A program made the position numbers and the translations under genes. 64,000 nucleotides of DNA, taken from Novosphingobium sp. (lineage in GTDB: Bacteria > Pseudomonadota > Alphaproteobacteria > Sphingomonadales > Sphingomonadaceae). Numbering within the stretch: the stretch's first letter is position 1; each line of letters starts with the position of its first letter. This document shows positions 1 through 10,605 of the stretch, one piece after another. Location of the stretch: the NCBI RefSeq assembly GCF_020852455.1, contig NZ_JADZAT010000032.1, positions 124,001 through 188,000 of the forward strand, given 5' to 3'. A model generated the notes under the pieces. The model ran no database searches. It had not been told where the DNA came from and saw only the letters and a list, made by a program, of their open reading frames with translations.

Positions 1-1
1 T

Positions 2-100
2 TTGACCGTTGCAATCGGCGTCGGGGTGGGTCTGGGCCTGGCAATACGTCTGCGTGACAAGCGGCTTGAAGCAGATACCTGGACCACGCCGGAGCGCTAG
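2..100 (+). CDS. C-terminal end of an unknown membrane protein (partial)
   Basis: The window opens inside a reading frame that runs 32 codons to a TAG at 98-100. It encodes a Gly/Val/Leu/Ile-rich hydrophobic stretch, then a charged tail (RLRDKRLEAD...TTPER). That pattern suits one transmembrane helix with a short cytoplasmic end. The gene starts upstream of the window and converges on the DUF167 gene, whose stop lies 3 bases further on. Function cannot be told from this fragment; the call rests on the clean stop and plausible composition only. Confidence 0.45.
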   Translation: MTVAIGVGVGLGLAIRLRDKRLEADTWTTPER

Positions 101-103
101 CAA

Positions 104-382
104 TCAATCGATCTGGACCAGCTTGTCGCGCCCGGTTGCGCCGCGCAACAAGCGAAGCCGTGACGTCGCCAGACCCAGGGCCCGGGCCAGCAGTTCGAGC
201 ACGGCATCGTTGGCCTTGCCATCCTGCGGCTTGACCCGAACCTTCACCAGCACCACGCCTTCGCCCAGTTCGATCCCTTCGTGCCGCGCGCCGGGAGTGA
301 CGCGCAGCGCCAGCCGCCCTTCACCATCGGCCAGGGCGCGCAGCTCTTCGGGCGGGGGAAAGTCAGCCTTCGGGCGTGCCAT
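104..382 (-). CDS. DUF167 (YggU-type) family protein
   Basis: A 92-residue protein with the DUF167 pattern: an RVTPGARHEG-like segment, then VKVRVKPQDGKANDAVLELLARALG and a C-terminal strand near RLLRGATGRDK. It is a small alpha/beta fold found from bacteria to man, without a settled biochemical role. The frame stays open upstream, but the ATG at 382 gives the usual family N-terminus (MARPKAD). That start lies 20 bases inside the preceding carbonic-anhydrase-like gene, so translation is probably coupled. It is the last gene of the hemB-led run. Confidence 0.8.
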   Translation of the reverse strand: MARPKADFPPPEELRALADGEGRLALRVTPGARHEGIELGEGVVLVKVRVKPQDGKANDAVLELLARALGLATSRLRLLRGATGRDKLVQID

Positions 383-947
383 CCCCGGTACCAGCATAAA
401 GCGCAGCATGGTGACGGGCGTTCTCGACATAGTGCGCCACGCCCATCTGCAGCCCGGCGATTGCCCGGTCATCAAGATCGCGCATGAACTGGGCTGGCCG
501 ACCGGCCCAGAGCTGGCGCGCCGGGATCCGCTTGCCGGGTGACAGCAGTGCGCCCGCCGCCAGCATGCCTTCGCGTTCGATCACGCAGCCGTTCATGGTC
601 TGCGCGGCAAAGCCGACGAAGCCCTTGTCCTCGATCACGGTGCCATGGATCATCGCCATGTGCCCGATCAGCACATCATCGCCGATCAGGGTGGGATAGC
701 CATCCGGCGCGCCAGGCATTGCCGCGTCGCAGTGGATGACCGAGCCATCCTGAACATTGGTGCGCGCACCGATCACGATCCGGCTGACATCGCCGCGCAG
801 CACGCAATTGTACCAGATCGAGGCGTCAGGGCCGATTTCGACATCGCCGATGATCCGGCAGCCGGGAGCAATGAAGGCGCTGTCATGGATCCGCGGCGCT
901 TTGCCGTGAATTCCGATGATCGTGGTGTCGGGTCGGGAAATGGTCAT
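363..947 (-). CDS. Gamma-carbonic-anhydrase-like hexapeptide-repeat protein
   Basis: The 194 residues form a left-handed beta-helix protein of the gamma-carbonic anhydrase/PaaY/YrdA type. Hexapeptide repeats run from about residue 20 to 150 (IIGDVEIGPDASIWYNCVLRGD, then the TNVQDGSVIHCD and LIGDDVLIGHMAMIHG turns). The metal-site histidines expected in the family are visible in VIHCD and IGHMAMIHG. Such proteins are trimeric, metal-binding and cytoplasmic. Real carbonic anhydrase activity cannot be inferred; acyltransferase-like roles also occur in the fold. Its start overlaps the upstream fusion protein by an ATGA. Confidence 0.85.
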   Translation of the reverse strand: MTISRPDTTIIGIHGKAPRIHDSAFIAPGCRIIGDVEIGPDASIWYNCVLRGDVSRIVIGARTNVQDGSVIHCDAAMPGAPDGYPTLIGDDVLIGHMAMIHGTVIEDKGFVGFAAQTMNGCVIEREGMLAAGALLSPGKRIPARQLWAGRPAQFMRDLDDRAIAGLQMGVAHYVENARHHAALYAGTGDGTPEG

Positions 948-3172
948 TCGATCCCCATGAAATTGGTCCAGGTTACATAGGGCAGCACCGAGGCATGGTC
1001 ATCACGCCACACTGCCGAGGCCGGCTTGCCCAGTGCCTTCCATTCGAAGTTCGGCGCCAGGCGGCGAATTCTGGCGATCTGCGCCGGATCGCGGCTGACT
1101 GCAACCCACTGCGATGCGAATTGTTCAAGCGCACGGTCCGGATTGTCGAAACGCATGGCCGCATGGAGCCCGCGCGCGCGGATTTCGGCCGCGAGCGGCG
1201 GTTCAAGATCGATGTAGTTGTTCGAGATATGCACCATCATCACCCCGCGCGGCGCCAGGGCATCAAGATAGACCCCGAAAGCCTCGTGAGTGAACAGGTG
1301 CATCGGCACCGAATCCGATGAAAAGGCATCGATCGCCAGAAAATCGAAGGCACCGCGCGGCTGGCGGGTCAGCTCGATCCGCGCATCGCCCAGCACCACC
1401 TTTGCCTTTGGCGCGCAATCCTGCAGGTAGGTGAAGCTGCCATTGCGCGAGAGGTGCAGCACGGCCTGATCGATCTCGAAGAAGGTCCAGTCCTGACCGG
1501 GCCGGGCCAGGCAGGCCAGCGAGCCGGTGCCCAGACCGAGCACACCGATCCGGGCGCGATCGCCCAGCAGCTGCGGCGCCAGGCGCAGCACGATGCCCGC
1601 CCCCGAACCCTCGCCATAATAGGCCAGCGGCGTGCGGCGCAGCTTGGGATCGAGTGACTGTTCGCCATGCAGGGTGGTGCCGTGCAGCAGGGTGCGCAGG
1701 CGCTTCTCGTCATAGTCGCGCACGGTGTAGATGCCGAAATAGCTGCGCGTACGAACGCCGGCGCGGCTATCGACGATCGTGTCCCAACCGCCTTGCGCCA
1801 GCATGACCCCGGTGAGCGTGCCAAACGCCCACCAGCGCCACGGCACCATGGCCATGCCGATCAAGGTCAGCGCCGCCGTGAGTGACCAGCGTTCAGGGCG
1901 GGTTTCAACATAGCGATTGGCATCGAAGATCAGCCAGACCAGCCAGGCCGCTGCCAGCACAAGTCCACCCAGTGCCAGGCGGCGCAGCGCCGGATCGAGC
2001 CCGACAGTGCTGCGCCAGTCGGGCAGGCTGCCGCGGGGCAGGAACAGTGCTGCGGCCAGCACCAGCAGCGGGTATTCCCAGACCCAATCGAAGATCAGCG
2101 GGGCAATCAGCGCGGTGAACAGCCCGCCCAGCGCCCCGCCGATCGACATGGCGAGGTAGAAGGCGGTCAACTGCCCCGGCTCGGGCCTGACGTCATAGAG
2201 CCGGGCATGCAGCGCGGTGCAGAGCAGGAACAGGAGGACAATGCTGCTGACCAGCGGAATCACCCCGGTCCAGCCATAGGAAACCGCAGCCATGCCCCCG
2301 ATCGAGAACAGACCGAGCCAGGCCGTGGCCGAAATCCACCGCGCCGGCCCGCGCCGGTCCGCAAAGGCGATCGAGAAGCTGAGCAAATAGAGCCCCAAGG
2401 GCACTACCCACAGCAGGGGCATCGCAAAGATATCGGTGGTAAGATGCGTGGTGGTGGACAACATCAGCCCCGATGGAATCGCCGCCAGCGTGATCCACAG
2501 GGCCAGCCGCGAGCGCGGAATTCTGCCGCCCTCACCGCTTTGTGGTATTATGATACCTTGCGCTTCAGGCGTGTGCCAACGGCGCCGAGCGACCAGTACG
2601 ACCATGCCGGCCAGCACCAGATAGCCCAGGCTCCAGCCCCAGGCCTGGGCATGCAGCGGCAATAGCGGTTCGACCAGCAAGGGATAGGCGATCAGCCCGC
2701 CGAAACTGCCCAGATTGGAAGCTGCATAGAGCGCCCAGGGCTCTCCCGCCCCGGGATCAAGCGCATACCAGCGCTGCATCAGCGGCGCCTGCGCCGAAAC
2801 GACGAAGAACACCGGCCCGATGCTCAGCGTGAACAGCACCGGCACCCACAGGACTTCGGTTCCCGGTTCGGGAGCGGCCAGCTGGGCCAGCGAGATCGGC
2901 AGGGTCAGCGCAGCCAGTGCAAACAGGGCAAGGTGGATCCGGGCCTGCCGCCGAAAGGGCAAGCGCGACAGCCAGTGGGCATAGGCATAGCCGCCCAAGA
3001 GCAGCGCCTGATAGACCAGCATGGCGCTGTTCCAGACATTGGGCGCCCCGCCCAGTCGCGGCAGGGCCATCCGCGCAACCATCGGCTGGATCAGGAACAG
3101 CAGAAAACTGCCCACCAGGATTGCCACCACAAACAGTCGGCGCGCGGGCCCGGTTGTGGTTGAAGCAGTCAT
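944..3172 (-). CDS. Membrane protein fused to a spermidine-synthase-like methyltransferase domain
   Basis: This 742-residue protein has about 450 N-terminal residues of hydrophobic helices (from LFVVAILVGSFLLFLIQPM onward) resembling an MFS-type transporter. The C-terminal domain (about 500-735) has the spermidine synthase/SAM-methyltransferase fold: IGVLGLGTGSLACLARPGQ as the nucleotide-binding loop, FFEIDQAVLHL as the acidic end of strand 2, and FDFLAIDAFSSDSVPMHLFT. 'Fused MFS/spermidine synthase' proteins are common in Proteobacteria and Actinobacteria, but their substrate is unknown. It overlaps both neighbours by four bases (ATGA), so it is co-expressed with the hemB-led run. Whether it makes polyamines is not shown. 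Confidence 0.85.
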   Translation of the reverse strand: MTASTTTGPARRLFVVAILVGSFLLFLIQPMVARMALPRLGGAPNVWNSAMLVYQALLLGGYAYAHWLSRLPFRRQARIHLALFALAALTLPISLAQLAAPEPGTEVLWVPVLFTLSIGPVFFVVSAQAPLMQRWYALDPGAGEPWALYAASNLGSFGGLIAYPLLVEPLLPLHAQAWGWSLGYLVLAGMVVLVARRRWHTPEAQGIIIPQSGEGGRIPRSRLALWITLAAIPSGLMLSTTTHLTTDIFAMPLLWVVPLGLYLLSFSIAFADRRGPARWISATAWLGLFSIGGMAAVSYGWTGVIPLVSSIVLLFLLCTALHARLYDVRPEPGQLTAFYLAMSIGGALGGLFTALIAPLIFDWVWEYPLLVLAAALFLPRGSLPDWRSTVGLDPALRRLALGGLVLAAAWLVWLIFDANRYVETRPERWSLTAALTLIGMAMVPWRWWAFGTLTGVMLAQGGWDTIVDSRAGVRTRSYFGIYTVRDYDEKRLRTLLHGTTLHGEQSLDPKLRRTPLAYYGEGSGAGIVLRLAPQLLGDRARIGVLGLGTGSLACLARPGQDWTFFEIDQAVLHLSRNGSFTYLQDCAPKAKVVLGDARIELTRQPRGAFDFLAIDAFSSDSVPMHLFTHEAFGVYLDALAPRGVMMVHISNNYIDLEPPLAAEIRARGLHAAMRFDNPDRALEQFASQWVAVSRDPAQIARIRRLAPNFEWKALGKPASAVWRDDHASVLPYVTWTNFMGIE

Positions 3173-3713
3173 GCCGGACGACAGATCGTGTAAACCAGAT
3201 GCCGTGACAGCCTGTGTCCCGGCGGGAAGGCCGGATGATCGAAATCAAGCTCGGGCCGATGCACCATTCCCAGCCGCAGCATCAGACCCCATGACGCGAC
3301 ATTGGCCGGGACAGTCCATGCGGCAATCCTCGAGTCGGCCCGGTTTCGCCACCCCCAGTCGAGCGAAGCCTGCGCCGCTTCGCGCGCATAGCCGCAGCCC
3401 CATGCGTCGCGGCTCAGTCGCCAGCCGATTTCCAGTTCGTCCGGTACGGGCGTTCCTTCATGCCCGCCGCGCCGCAGCCCGCAAAAACCGATCATCGCAC
3501 CGTCGTGCTTGCGCTCGATCGCCCAGAAGGTGTGGCCCTGCGCCGCCTCACAGGCTGCCAGCCGCTCAATGCCGGCATCGCTTTCAACCCTGCCGACCGG
3601 CCCGCCGAGGTGCTCCATCACGTCCCGATCGGCGCTCATCGCAGCAAAGGGTGCGCGGTCTTCATCGCACCATGAGCGCAGCCTCAGACGCGCCGTTTCG
3701 ATCGCAATCCCGC

Positions 3714-3717
<4 letters not shown>
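3169..3717 (-). CDS. GNAT family N-acetyltransferase
   Basis: A 182-residue GNAT protein of the RimJ/RimL-like subfamily (Acetyltransf_3). The N-terminus IETARLRLRSWCDEDRAPF is the standard opening. The acetyl-CoA-binding region includes LEIGWRLSRDAWGCGYAREAAQA, and the end carries the NVASWGLMLRLGM helix. The ATG at 3717 is preferred because it forms an ATGA with the stop of the upstream GNAT gene and gives the canonical family start. The substrate cannot be predicted; small molecules and ribosomal protein N-termini are both possible. Confidence 0.85.
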
Positions 3718-5311
<1,594 letters not shown>

Positions 5312-6892
5312 CTATTTGGCGAGCTTGTCAATCTCGCGGTGCCCACCGACCGGACCGACGGTGGCCTGGCGCGGCGCCAGGCTTTGCATCGCGGCGCCGG
5401 GCTTGACCTGCTTGAGCTGCGCCATCCGGGCCTTGTAGGCCGACAGTTCGCCAGGATCGACCTGGTTCGAGACGGTAAAGCGCACGGACAGGGGGTTGAC
5501 CGCCGTGCCATTGCGGTAAAGTTCGTAGTGCAGGTGCGGACCCGTCGAAAGCCCGGTAGAACCGACATAGCCGATCACCTGACCAGCCCGCACCGGCGTC
5601 CCGGAGGCAACCGCGATCCGGCTCATGTGGGCATAGGCCGTGGCGTAGCCGCCGCCGTGATCAAGCTTGACGTAGTTGCCGTGCCCGCCATGCCAGCCCG
5701 AAAAGCTGACCCGGCCATCACCCACCGCATAGATCGGCGAGCCATAGCCCGCGCCGAAATCGACCCCGGCGTGCATCCGGGTATAGCCCAGCACCGGATG
5801 GCGCCGCGCCCCGAAGTTCGAGGTAATCCGTCCGCCGACCACCGGCATGATCAGCCCGGTGCGCTGCTGGCCCATGCCCGAAGCTTCGAAGAACTGACCA
5901 TCCTTGCCCCAGCGCAGCAGCTGCGCCTTGGGCCGGCCATCGCGCTCCAGTCCGGCATAGAGCAGTTCACCCACGCGGGTTTCCCCGCTTGAGGCGCGCC
6001 GGTAGGCCAGGATGATATCAAAGGTATCGCCCGGCTCGATCGTCGCGTCGAGGCTCATGTGCTGGTCGATCGTCGAGAGGTATTCCTGGATCGCCTCGAT
6101 CGGCGCACCGGCAGCCCGGGCCGAAAGGTAGAGACTGGACCCGACCGTCCCGCGAATCCGGAGCGGCGTGGTATCGACTGTGATTGCGTGCTGGCTCAGC
6201 TGCAACTGCCCGCCGACCCGCTTGACCGACAGGTCCAGGTCAAACCGGGCGCGGAAAGCCAGATGATCGAGCATGCGCGGCCCGCCGTCGCGGCTGGTCA
6301 GGGCCACGTCAACCTGGGTGCCGGGTTCGATCTGCGCGGTGGGGATCACATTGCCGATCAGGCGGCTGACGGCGGCCGCGTCTTCTGCGTTCAAGCCGGC
6401 ACGGGCCAGCATGCGTTCGAAACTGTCGCCCTGGCCCAAAGTGGCGGTAAATTGCTGCGATGACCGTTCGGGTACGCCCGCTGCCGGCACCGCGGCCAGC
6501 GTCGCCCCCATCCGGCGTCCGGTATCCGCGCCCAGTGCGAGCGGCTGGATCATCTGACTGCGGAATTCTTCACGCGCGTTCGAATCAAGCGGCATCGCCG
6601 GCAGCCCGGCCAGCGCATCGCTGTCAGGCCAGAACCACAGCGCGCACAGCGCCAGTCCCAGCATGGTCCCCAGGCCCTTGAACCAGCGCGCCGAGCCGAT
6701 ATCCTCGGCCAGGTCGGGCACCCATTGATCGCTGGCAAGGTGCGCCATCAATGCCTGGCGCTGGTGTAGCAGGCGTTCCTTGAGGCCTTCGGGAAGGGCT
6801 TCTTCAGAGACAGCCGGAGCAGCCGCCAGCACGGCCGCTGGTGCAGAAGCCCCGGCGGTCCCGAACTGCGGCAATTCACGCGGCTTCAACAA
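5312..6892 (-). CDS. M23 family metallopeptidase (LytM-type murein hydrolase)
   Basis: A 526-residue envelope protein. A single hydrophobic helix at about 72-88 (GLGTMLGLALCALWFW) probably anchors it in the inner membrane. A LysM/OapA-like region follows, and a LytM peptidase domain occupies about 360-465. The zinc ligands of that domain are visible: H and D in TRMHAGVDFGAG, and the HxH in GPHLHYELYRNG. Peptidases of this family cut peptide cross-links in peptidoglycan or regulate those that do. The frame starts with TTG at 6892; an ATG at 6748 is an alternative that would still keep the helix. It is divergent from the helicase gene. Confidence 0.88.
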   Translation of the reverse strand: MLKPRELPQFGTAGASAPAAVLAAAPAVSEEALPEGLKERLLHQRQALMAHLASDQWVPDLAEDIGSARWFKGLGTMLGLALCALWFWPDSDALAGLPAMPLDSNAREEFRSQMIQPLALGADTGRRMGATLAAVPAAGVPERSSQQFTATLGQGDSFERMLARAGLNAEDAAAVSRLIGNVIPTAQIEPGTQVDVALTSRDGGPRMLDHLAFRARFDLDLSVKRVGGQLQLSQHAITVDTTPLRIRGTVGSSLYLSARAAGAPIEAIQEYLSTIDQHMSLDATIEPGDTFDIILAYRRASSGETRVGELLYAGLERDGRPKAQLLRWGKDGQFFEASGMGQQRTGLIMPVVGGRITSNFGARRHPVLGYTRMHAGVDFGAGYGSPIYAVGDGRVSFSGWHGGHGNYVKLDHGGGYATAYAHMSRIAVASGTPVRAGQVIGYVGSTGLSTGPHLHYELYRNGTAVNPLSVRFTVSNQVDPGELSAYKARMAQLKQVKPGAAMQSLAPRQATVGPVGGHREIDKLAK

Positions 6893-7022
6893 TCCTGCCC
6901 CCTAGCTGCGTCTTGGCCATTCCCCTCTGCACGAGTGTGGTTAAACTTCACCTAAGACGCGGGGGATGAGTCGGCCCCGGCGGCTTGCGGCAGCGCGGCG
7001 CGATGGCCACATAAGACCAACG

Positions 7023-9560
7023 ATGTCCCGGCCGCCTTCCTCTGCCCGTTCTTCGCGCCTCAAGGCGGTGCTGGGTCCGACCAACACCGGCAAAACCCAC
7101 CTGGCGATCGAGCGGCTTTGCGCGCACTCTTCGGGCGCGATCGGCTTTCCACTGCGGCTGCTGGCACGCGAGGTCTATGACAAGGTCTGCCGGATCAAGG
7201 GACCCGAACAGGTCGCGCTGATCACCGGTGAGGAGCGGATCGAGCCGAAGAACGCGCGCTATCTGCTGTGTACTGCCGAAGCCATGCCGGTTTCGGCCGA
7301 TCTGGCCTTCGTCGCGCTGGACGAGGCGCAACTGGGCGCCGACCGCGAACGCGGACACGTGTTTACCGACCGGCTGCTGCATGCCCGCGGGCGCGAGGAA
7401 ACGATGCTGCTGGGTTCGGGGGTGCTCGAACCGATGGTCAAGGCCCTGCTGCCCGAGGCCGAAGTGGTTTCGCGGCCGCGCTTTTCGACGCTGAGCCATG
7501 CCGGGGCGAAGAAGCTGAGCCGGGTACCGCCGCGCAGCGCGATCGTCGCGTTCTCGGCCGAGCAGGTCTATGCCGTCGCGGAAATGCTCCGCCGGTTTCG
7601 CGGCGGAGCGGCGGTGGTGATGGGCGCGCTCAGCCCCGAAACCCGCAACCGCCAGGTCGCGCTCTATCAGGCCGGCGAAGTCGACTACCTGGTCGCCACC
7701 GACGCGATCGGGATGGGGCTCAATCTCGATATCGATCATGTCGCCTTTGCCGGACTGTCCAAATTCGACGGGCAGCGCCAGCGGCGGCTAACCACCACCG
7801 AGATGGCGCAGATCGCGGGCCGGGCCGGACGCCACCAGCGCGACGGCACCTTTGGCACCCTGGCCGGCAGCGGCAGCCACGATGCCGAATTCTCGGCCGA
7901 GGAAGTCTATGCAATCGAGGAACACCGCTTTCCGCCGCTGACCCGGCTGTTCTGGCGCGAGCCGGAGCCCGATTGCAGCTCGCTGGCCAGCCTGATCGCC
8001 GACCTGGCCCGCCCGCCCAAGCGTGATGGCCTGGCCCTGGCGCCCGAAGCAATTGATCTGGCGGTGCTGCGCCGCCTGGCCGAAGATCCCGACCTGGCCG
8101 CCGGCATTCGCGGCAAGGCCGCGGTCAGCCGCTTCTGGCAGGTCTGCTCACTGCCCGATTTTCGCCAGTACGGGGCCGAGAATCATGCCCGGTTTGTTGC
8201 CCGCCTGTGGCAGGATCTGGCCAGGGGCACGCTGGGCAGCGACTTCGTGGCCCGCTCGATCGCCGAGCTCGACAATCCGGCGGGCGATATCGACACCCTG
8301 CAGATGCGCATCGCCGCGATCCGCAGCTGGGCCTATATCGCCCAGCGCCCCGACTGGGTGCTGGCGCGTGAGGCAATGGCCGCCCGCGCACGCGCCGCCG
8401 AGGCGCGCCTGTCCGATGCGCTGCACGCACGGCTGACCGAGCGCTTCGTCAACCGCCGCACCTCGGTGCTGATGAAGAAGCTGGGCGCCGACGCCGCGCT
8501 GCTGCCGGTCACGCTGGAAGGCGATGAAGTGCGGGTGGATGGCGAGCCGATCGGGCATCTGGCGGGGTTCCGCTTCCGGGTCGATCCCAAGGCCCGATTG
8601 GCGGACCACAAGCTGCTGCTGGCCGCTGCCGAACGGCACCTGCCCGAACTGCGCGGCGCGCGTGCGGCGGCGCTGCTGGCAGCACTGGACCAGGGATCCG
8701 CGCCGCTGGCGCTGAACGGTGCCGCACTGGGCTGGGATGGGGAAGACGTGGCCAGACTGGTCCCCGGGCGATCGCTGCTGGCGCCGCGCATCAAGCTTGA
8801 TCCCGCGCTCGACGGGCTGGCGGGTCCGCAACGTCAGGCGTTGGAGCAGGGGCTTGAACACTGGCTGGCGAAGGCGCTGGCGGCGCTGAAGCCGCTGCAC
8901 CGGATCGAGGCGGCGAGCAGCGATCCTGCCGCCGGGGCCGAACTCAGGGCGCTGCTGATCCGGCTGGTCGAGGCCGGGGGCATGATGCCGCGGGAGCATT
9001 CGGGGATCGACCTGCTCTCGGGCGAACAACGCAAGGGCCTGACACGGCTGGGGGTACGGGTCGGCGCGCTTGACCTGTTCGTGCCCGAAATGGTCAAGCC
9101 CGGCCCGCTGGCAGCCTGGCGGACACTGCTGGCCGCGCGCGGCACCGCCTTGCCTGCGGCGGTGCCGGGCATGCCGCCGGTTGTGCCGCTGCCGGGCAAA
9201 GCGCAGGTCCCACCCGGCTACCGCGCGCTTGGCAAGCAGGCCTTGCGGCTCGACATGGCCGAAAAGCTGCTGCGCGCGGCGCATGAAGCGCGGGTCGCAG
9301 CCGGCCACAAGAGCTTTGTGCTCGATCCCGCACTGGCCGTGTCGATCGGTCTGGCCACCGCCGGCTATGCGCTGCTGCTGCGGCAGGCCGGGTTCACGGT
9401 CAGCGTTCCGCGCCCCTTGGCCGAGGGTCAGTTTGGACCACCCCAACCCCCGCGCTGGCGCTGGCGCCCGGTTCGCAAGCCGCCGCGCAGTGTGGCCCCG
9501 GCACCCGCTCCGCCCCGCCCCGGCAGCGCCTTTGCCGCGCTGGCCGGGATGCTGCGCTGA
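7023..9560 (+). CDS. Suv3-like DEAD/DEAH-box RNA helicase
   Basis: The protein is about 845 residues long. The Walker A motif is GPTNTGKTHLA near the N-terminus and the Walker B-like motif is ALDEAQLG. A helicase C-terminal domain follows, with VATDAIGMGLNLDID and the arginine-finger motif QIAGRAGRHQRDG. This organisation matches the Suv3 family, known from the mitochondrial RNA degradosome and common in Alphaproteobacteria. The basic C-terminal tail (RWRWRPVRKPPRS) may bind RNA. Start choice is uncertain: ATG at 7023 places the P-loop near residue 20, and ATG at 6966 adds 19 residues. It is followed by an S4 RNA-binding protein with a one-base overlap (TGATG). Confidence 0.9.
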   Translation: MSRPPSSARSSRLKAVLGPTNTGKTHLAIERLCAHSSGAIGFPLRLLAREVYDKVCRIKGPEQVALITGEERIEPKNARYLLCTAEAMPVSADLAFVALDEAQLGADRERGHVFTDRLLHARGREETMLLGSGVLEPMVKALLPEAEVVSRPRFSTLSHAGAKKLSRVPPRSAIVAFSAEQVYAVAEMLRRFRGGAAVVMGALSPETRNRQVALYQAGEVDYLVATDAIGMGLNLDIDHVAFAGLSKFDGQRQRRLTTTEMAQIAGRAGRHQRDGTFGTLAGSGSHDAEFSAEEVYAIEEHRFPPLTRLFWREPEPDCSSLASLIADLARPPKRDGLALAPEAIDLAVLRRLAEDPDLAAGIRGKAAVSRFWQVCSLPDFRQYGAENHARFVARLWQDLARGTLGSDFVARSIAELDNPAGDIDTLQMRIAAIRSWAYIAQRPDWVLAREAMAARARAAEARLSDALHARLTERFVNRRTSVLMKKLGADAALLPVTLEGDEVRVDGEPIGHLAGFRFRVDPKARLADHKLLLAAAERHLPELRGARAAALLAALDQGSAPLALNGAALGWDGEDVARLVPGRSLLAPRIKLDPALDGLAGPQRQALEQGLEHWLAKALAALKPLHRIEAASSDPAAGAELRALLIRLVEAGGMMPREHSGIDLLSGEQRKGLTRLGVRVGALDLFVPEMVKPGPLAAWRTLLAARGTALPAAVPGMPPVVPLPGKAQVPPGYRALGKQALRLDMAEKLLRAAHEARVAAGHKSFVLDPALAVSIGLATAGYALLLRQAGFTVSVPRPLAEGQFGPPQPPRWRWRPVRKPPRSVAPAPAPPRPGSAFAALAGMLR

Positions 9561-9871
9561 TGCGGATCGACAAGCTGCTGTGGTTCCTGCGGCTGGCTGC
9601 CAGCCGCAGCTTTGCCCAGCAATGGGTTCAGGCCGGGCATATCCGGCTCAACGGGCGCCGGGTCGAGAAGCCTGGAACCGCGATCAAGCCGGGCGATGTG
9701 CTGACCCTGCCGATGCGCAGCCGGGTCAAAGTGATCGAGATCGGAGAACTGCCGGGGCGCCGCGGACCCGCCGGTGAAGCGCAAGCGTGTTATCGGGTGC
9801 TTGACGAGCGCGGCGCAAATCCCATAGCAGGCGCAGTTGAAGACCATTCCTCAGGGGACACGCTACCATGA
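9560..9871 (+). CDS. S4 domain RNA-binding protein (Hsp15-like)
   Basis: A 103-residue protein with an N-terminal S4 domain: [20 protein letters not shown], then [14 protein letters not shown]. This is the form seen in heat-shock protein Hsp15 (HslR), which binds stalled 50S subunits carrying nascent chains. The C-terminal half, from [11 protein letters not shown] onward, is also typical. Its start overlaps the helicase stop by one base and its stop overlaps the ferredoxin start (ATGA), so the three are probably translated from one message. The helicase and S4 neighbours suggest a shared role in RNA or ribosome quality control, which is inference. Confidence 0.88.
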   Translation: MRIDKLLWFLRLAASRSFAQQWVQAGHIRLNGRRVEKPGTAIKPGDVLTLPMRSRVKVIEIGELPGRRGPAGEAQACYRVLDERGANPIAGAVEDHSSGDTLP

Positions 9872-10206
9872 CCTATGTCGTCACCGACGCCTGCATCAAG
9901 TGCAAGTACACCGACTGCGTCGAGGTGTGCCCGGTCGACTGCTTCTATGAAGGCGAGAATATGCTCGTCATCAATCCCAACGAATGCATCGACTGCGGCG
10001 TGTGCGAACCCGAATGCCCGGCCGAAGCGATCCTGCCCGATACCGAAAGCGGCCTGGAACAGTGGCTTGAGCTGAACGCCAAGTACTCGGCCGAATGGCC
10101 GAACATCACCCAGAAGAAGGAACCCCCCGCCGACGCCGATGAGCACAAGGGCGAGGACGGCAAGTTCGACAAGTTCTTCTCGGGCGAACCCGGCGAAGGG
10201 GATTGA
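9868..10206 (+). CDS. fdxA: FdxA-type 7Fe ferredoxin
   Basis: A 112-residue ferredoxin with one [3Fe-4S] and one [4Fe-4S] cluster. The first motif is [19 protein letters not shown] and the second [13 protein letters not shown]. The acidic C-terminal extension (ENAKY...EWPNITQKK and beyond) is characteristic of the FdxA family in Proteobacteria. It transfers electrons in the cytoplasm; its partner is not known here. It is the last gene of the helicase-S4-ferredoxin run, and its stop is followed within 10 bases by a repeat and a cluster of hairpins. Confidence 0.95.
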   Translation: MTYVVTDACIKCKYTDCVEVCPVDCFYEGENMLVINPNECIDCGVCEPECPAEAILPDTESGLEQWLELNAKYSAEWPNITQKKEPPADADEHKGEDGKFDKFFSGEPGEGD

Positions 10207-10215
10207 GGCTTATTG

Positions 10216-10243
10216 GGTGCGCTGATCGCATCCGCGATCAGCT
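10216..10243. repeat. REP-like short palindromic repeat, copy 1
   Basis: A 28-base unit containing a perfect 9-bp inverted repeat (arms 10221-10229 and 10234-10242, four-base loop). A second copy at 42549-42576 matches at 25 of 28 positions. Each copy starts about 10 bases after a stop codon. The placement and structure resemble dispersed REP-type elements, but two copies cannot define a family. Confidence 0.6.
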
Positions 10244-10245
10244 TG

Positions 10246-10327
10246 CAACACCGGCCCGCTCCCCCGGCCCGACCACCCGCTGAAGGTACCCTATGGGTGG
10301 TCGGGCTGGGGGAGCGGGCCGGTGTTG
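10246..10327. repeat. Long 33-bp inverted repeat
   Basis: The arms are 10246-10278 and 10295-10327, with a 16-base loop that contains a KpnI-like GGTACC. They pair over 33 bases with a single G-T wobble. The stem is very GC-rich, so transcripts should fold into a strong hairpin. No T-run follows, so it is not a classical intrinsic terminator. It could block readthrough from fdxA into carD, protect the fdxA mRNA 3' end, or be a mobile-repeat remnant. Confidence 0.7.
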
Positions 10328-10330
10328 AAA

Positions 10331-10371
10331 AGGAAAGGCCGGATGGCCTTTCCTGGCCGCCCCAAGGCGGC
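10331..10371. repeat. Two further short hairpins next to the long inverted repeat
   Basis: The first has a perfect 10-bp stem with arms 10331-10340 and 10345-10354 and a GGAT loop. The second has a 6-bp stem with arms 10356-10361 and 10366-10371 and a CCAA loop. With the two structures before them they form four hairpins within about 150 bases between fdxA and carD. The rest of the gap (10372-10605) shows only a TATAAT-like hexamer and the carD leader. Confidence 0.5.
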
Positions 10372-10420
10372 ACAAAGCGCGTGGATTCTCACCTCTGGAA
10401 ATATTGTTGCGGATATGCTA

Positions 10421-10426
10421 TATAAT
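10421..10426 (+). promoter_or_regulatory. Possible -10 element for carD
   Basis: A consensus TATAAT lies about 180 bases before the carD start, in an AT-richer pocket just after the hairpin cluster. I see no good -35 hexamer at the expected distance, so this is a weak promoter call. If it is used, carD has a long 5' leader. Confidence 0.3.
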
Positions 10427-10605
10427 CTGCGACGGGTCGCAGGATTCCTCCTCCTGTGGCGACTACGCAGCGTGAAAGGCGGGACACATACCAGCAGGAC
10501 ATGACGGCTGCGGGCCGAAGCGTGAGCTTCGGGTCCGGATGGTTGAACCCAATTGGCAACAACCGCGCCGCCCCTGAAGTTCCGCAAAAGAAAGGACGTT
10601 CTGTA

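Noticed and set aside
10456..10605. Longer N-terminus for CarD
   Set aside because: The extra 50 residues have no family match, whereas ATG 10606 has a ribosome-binding site and begins the domain.
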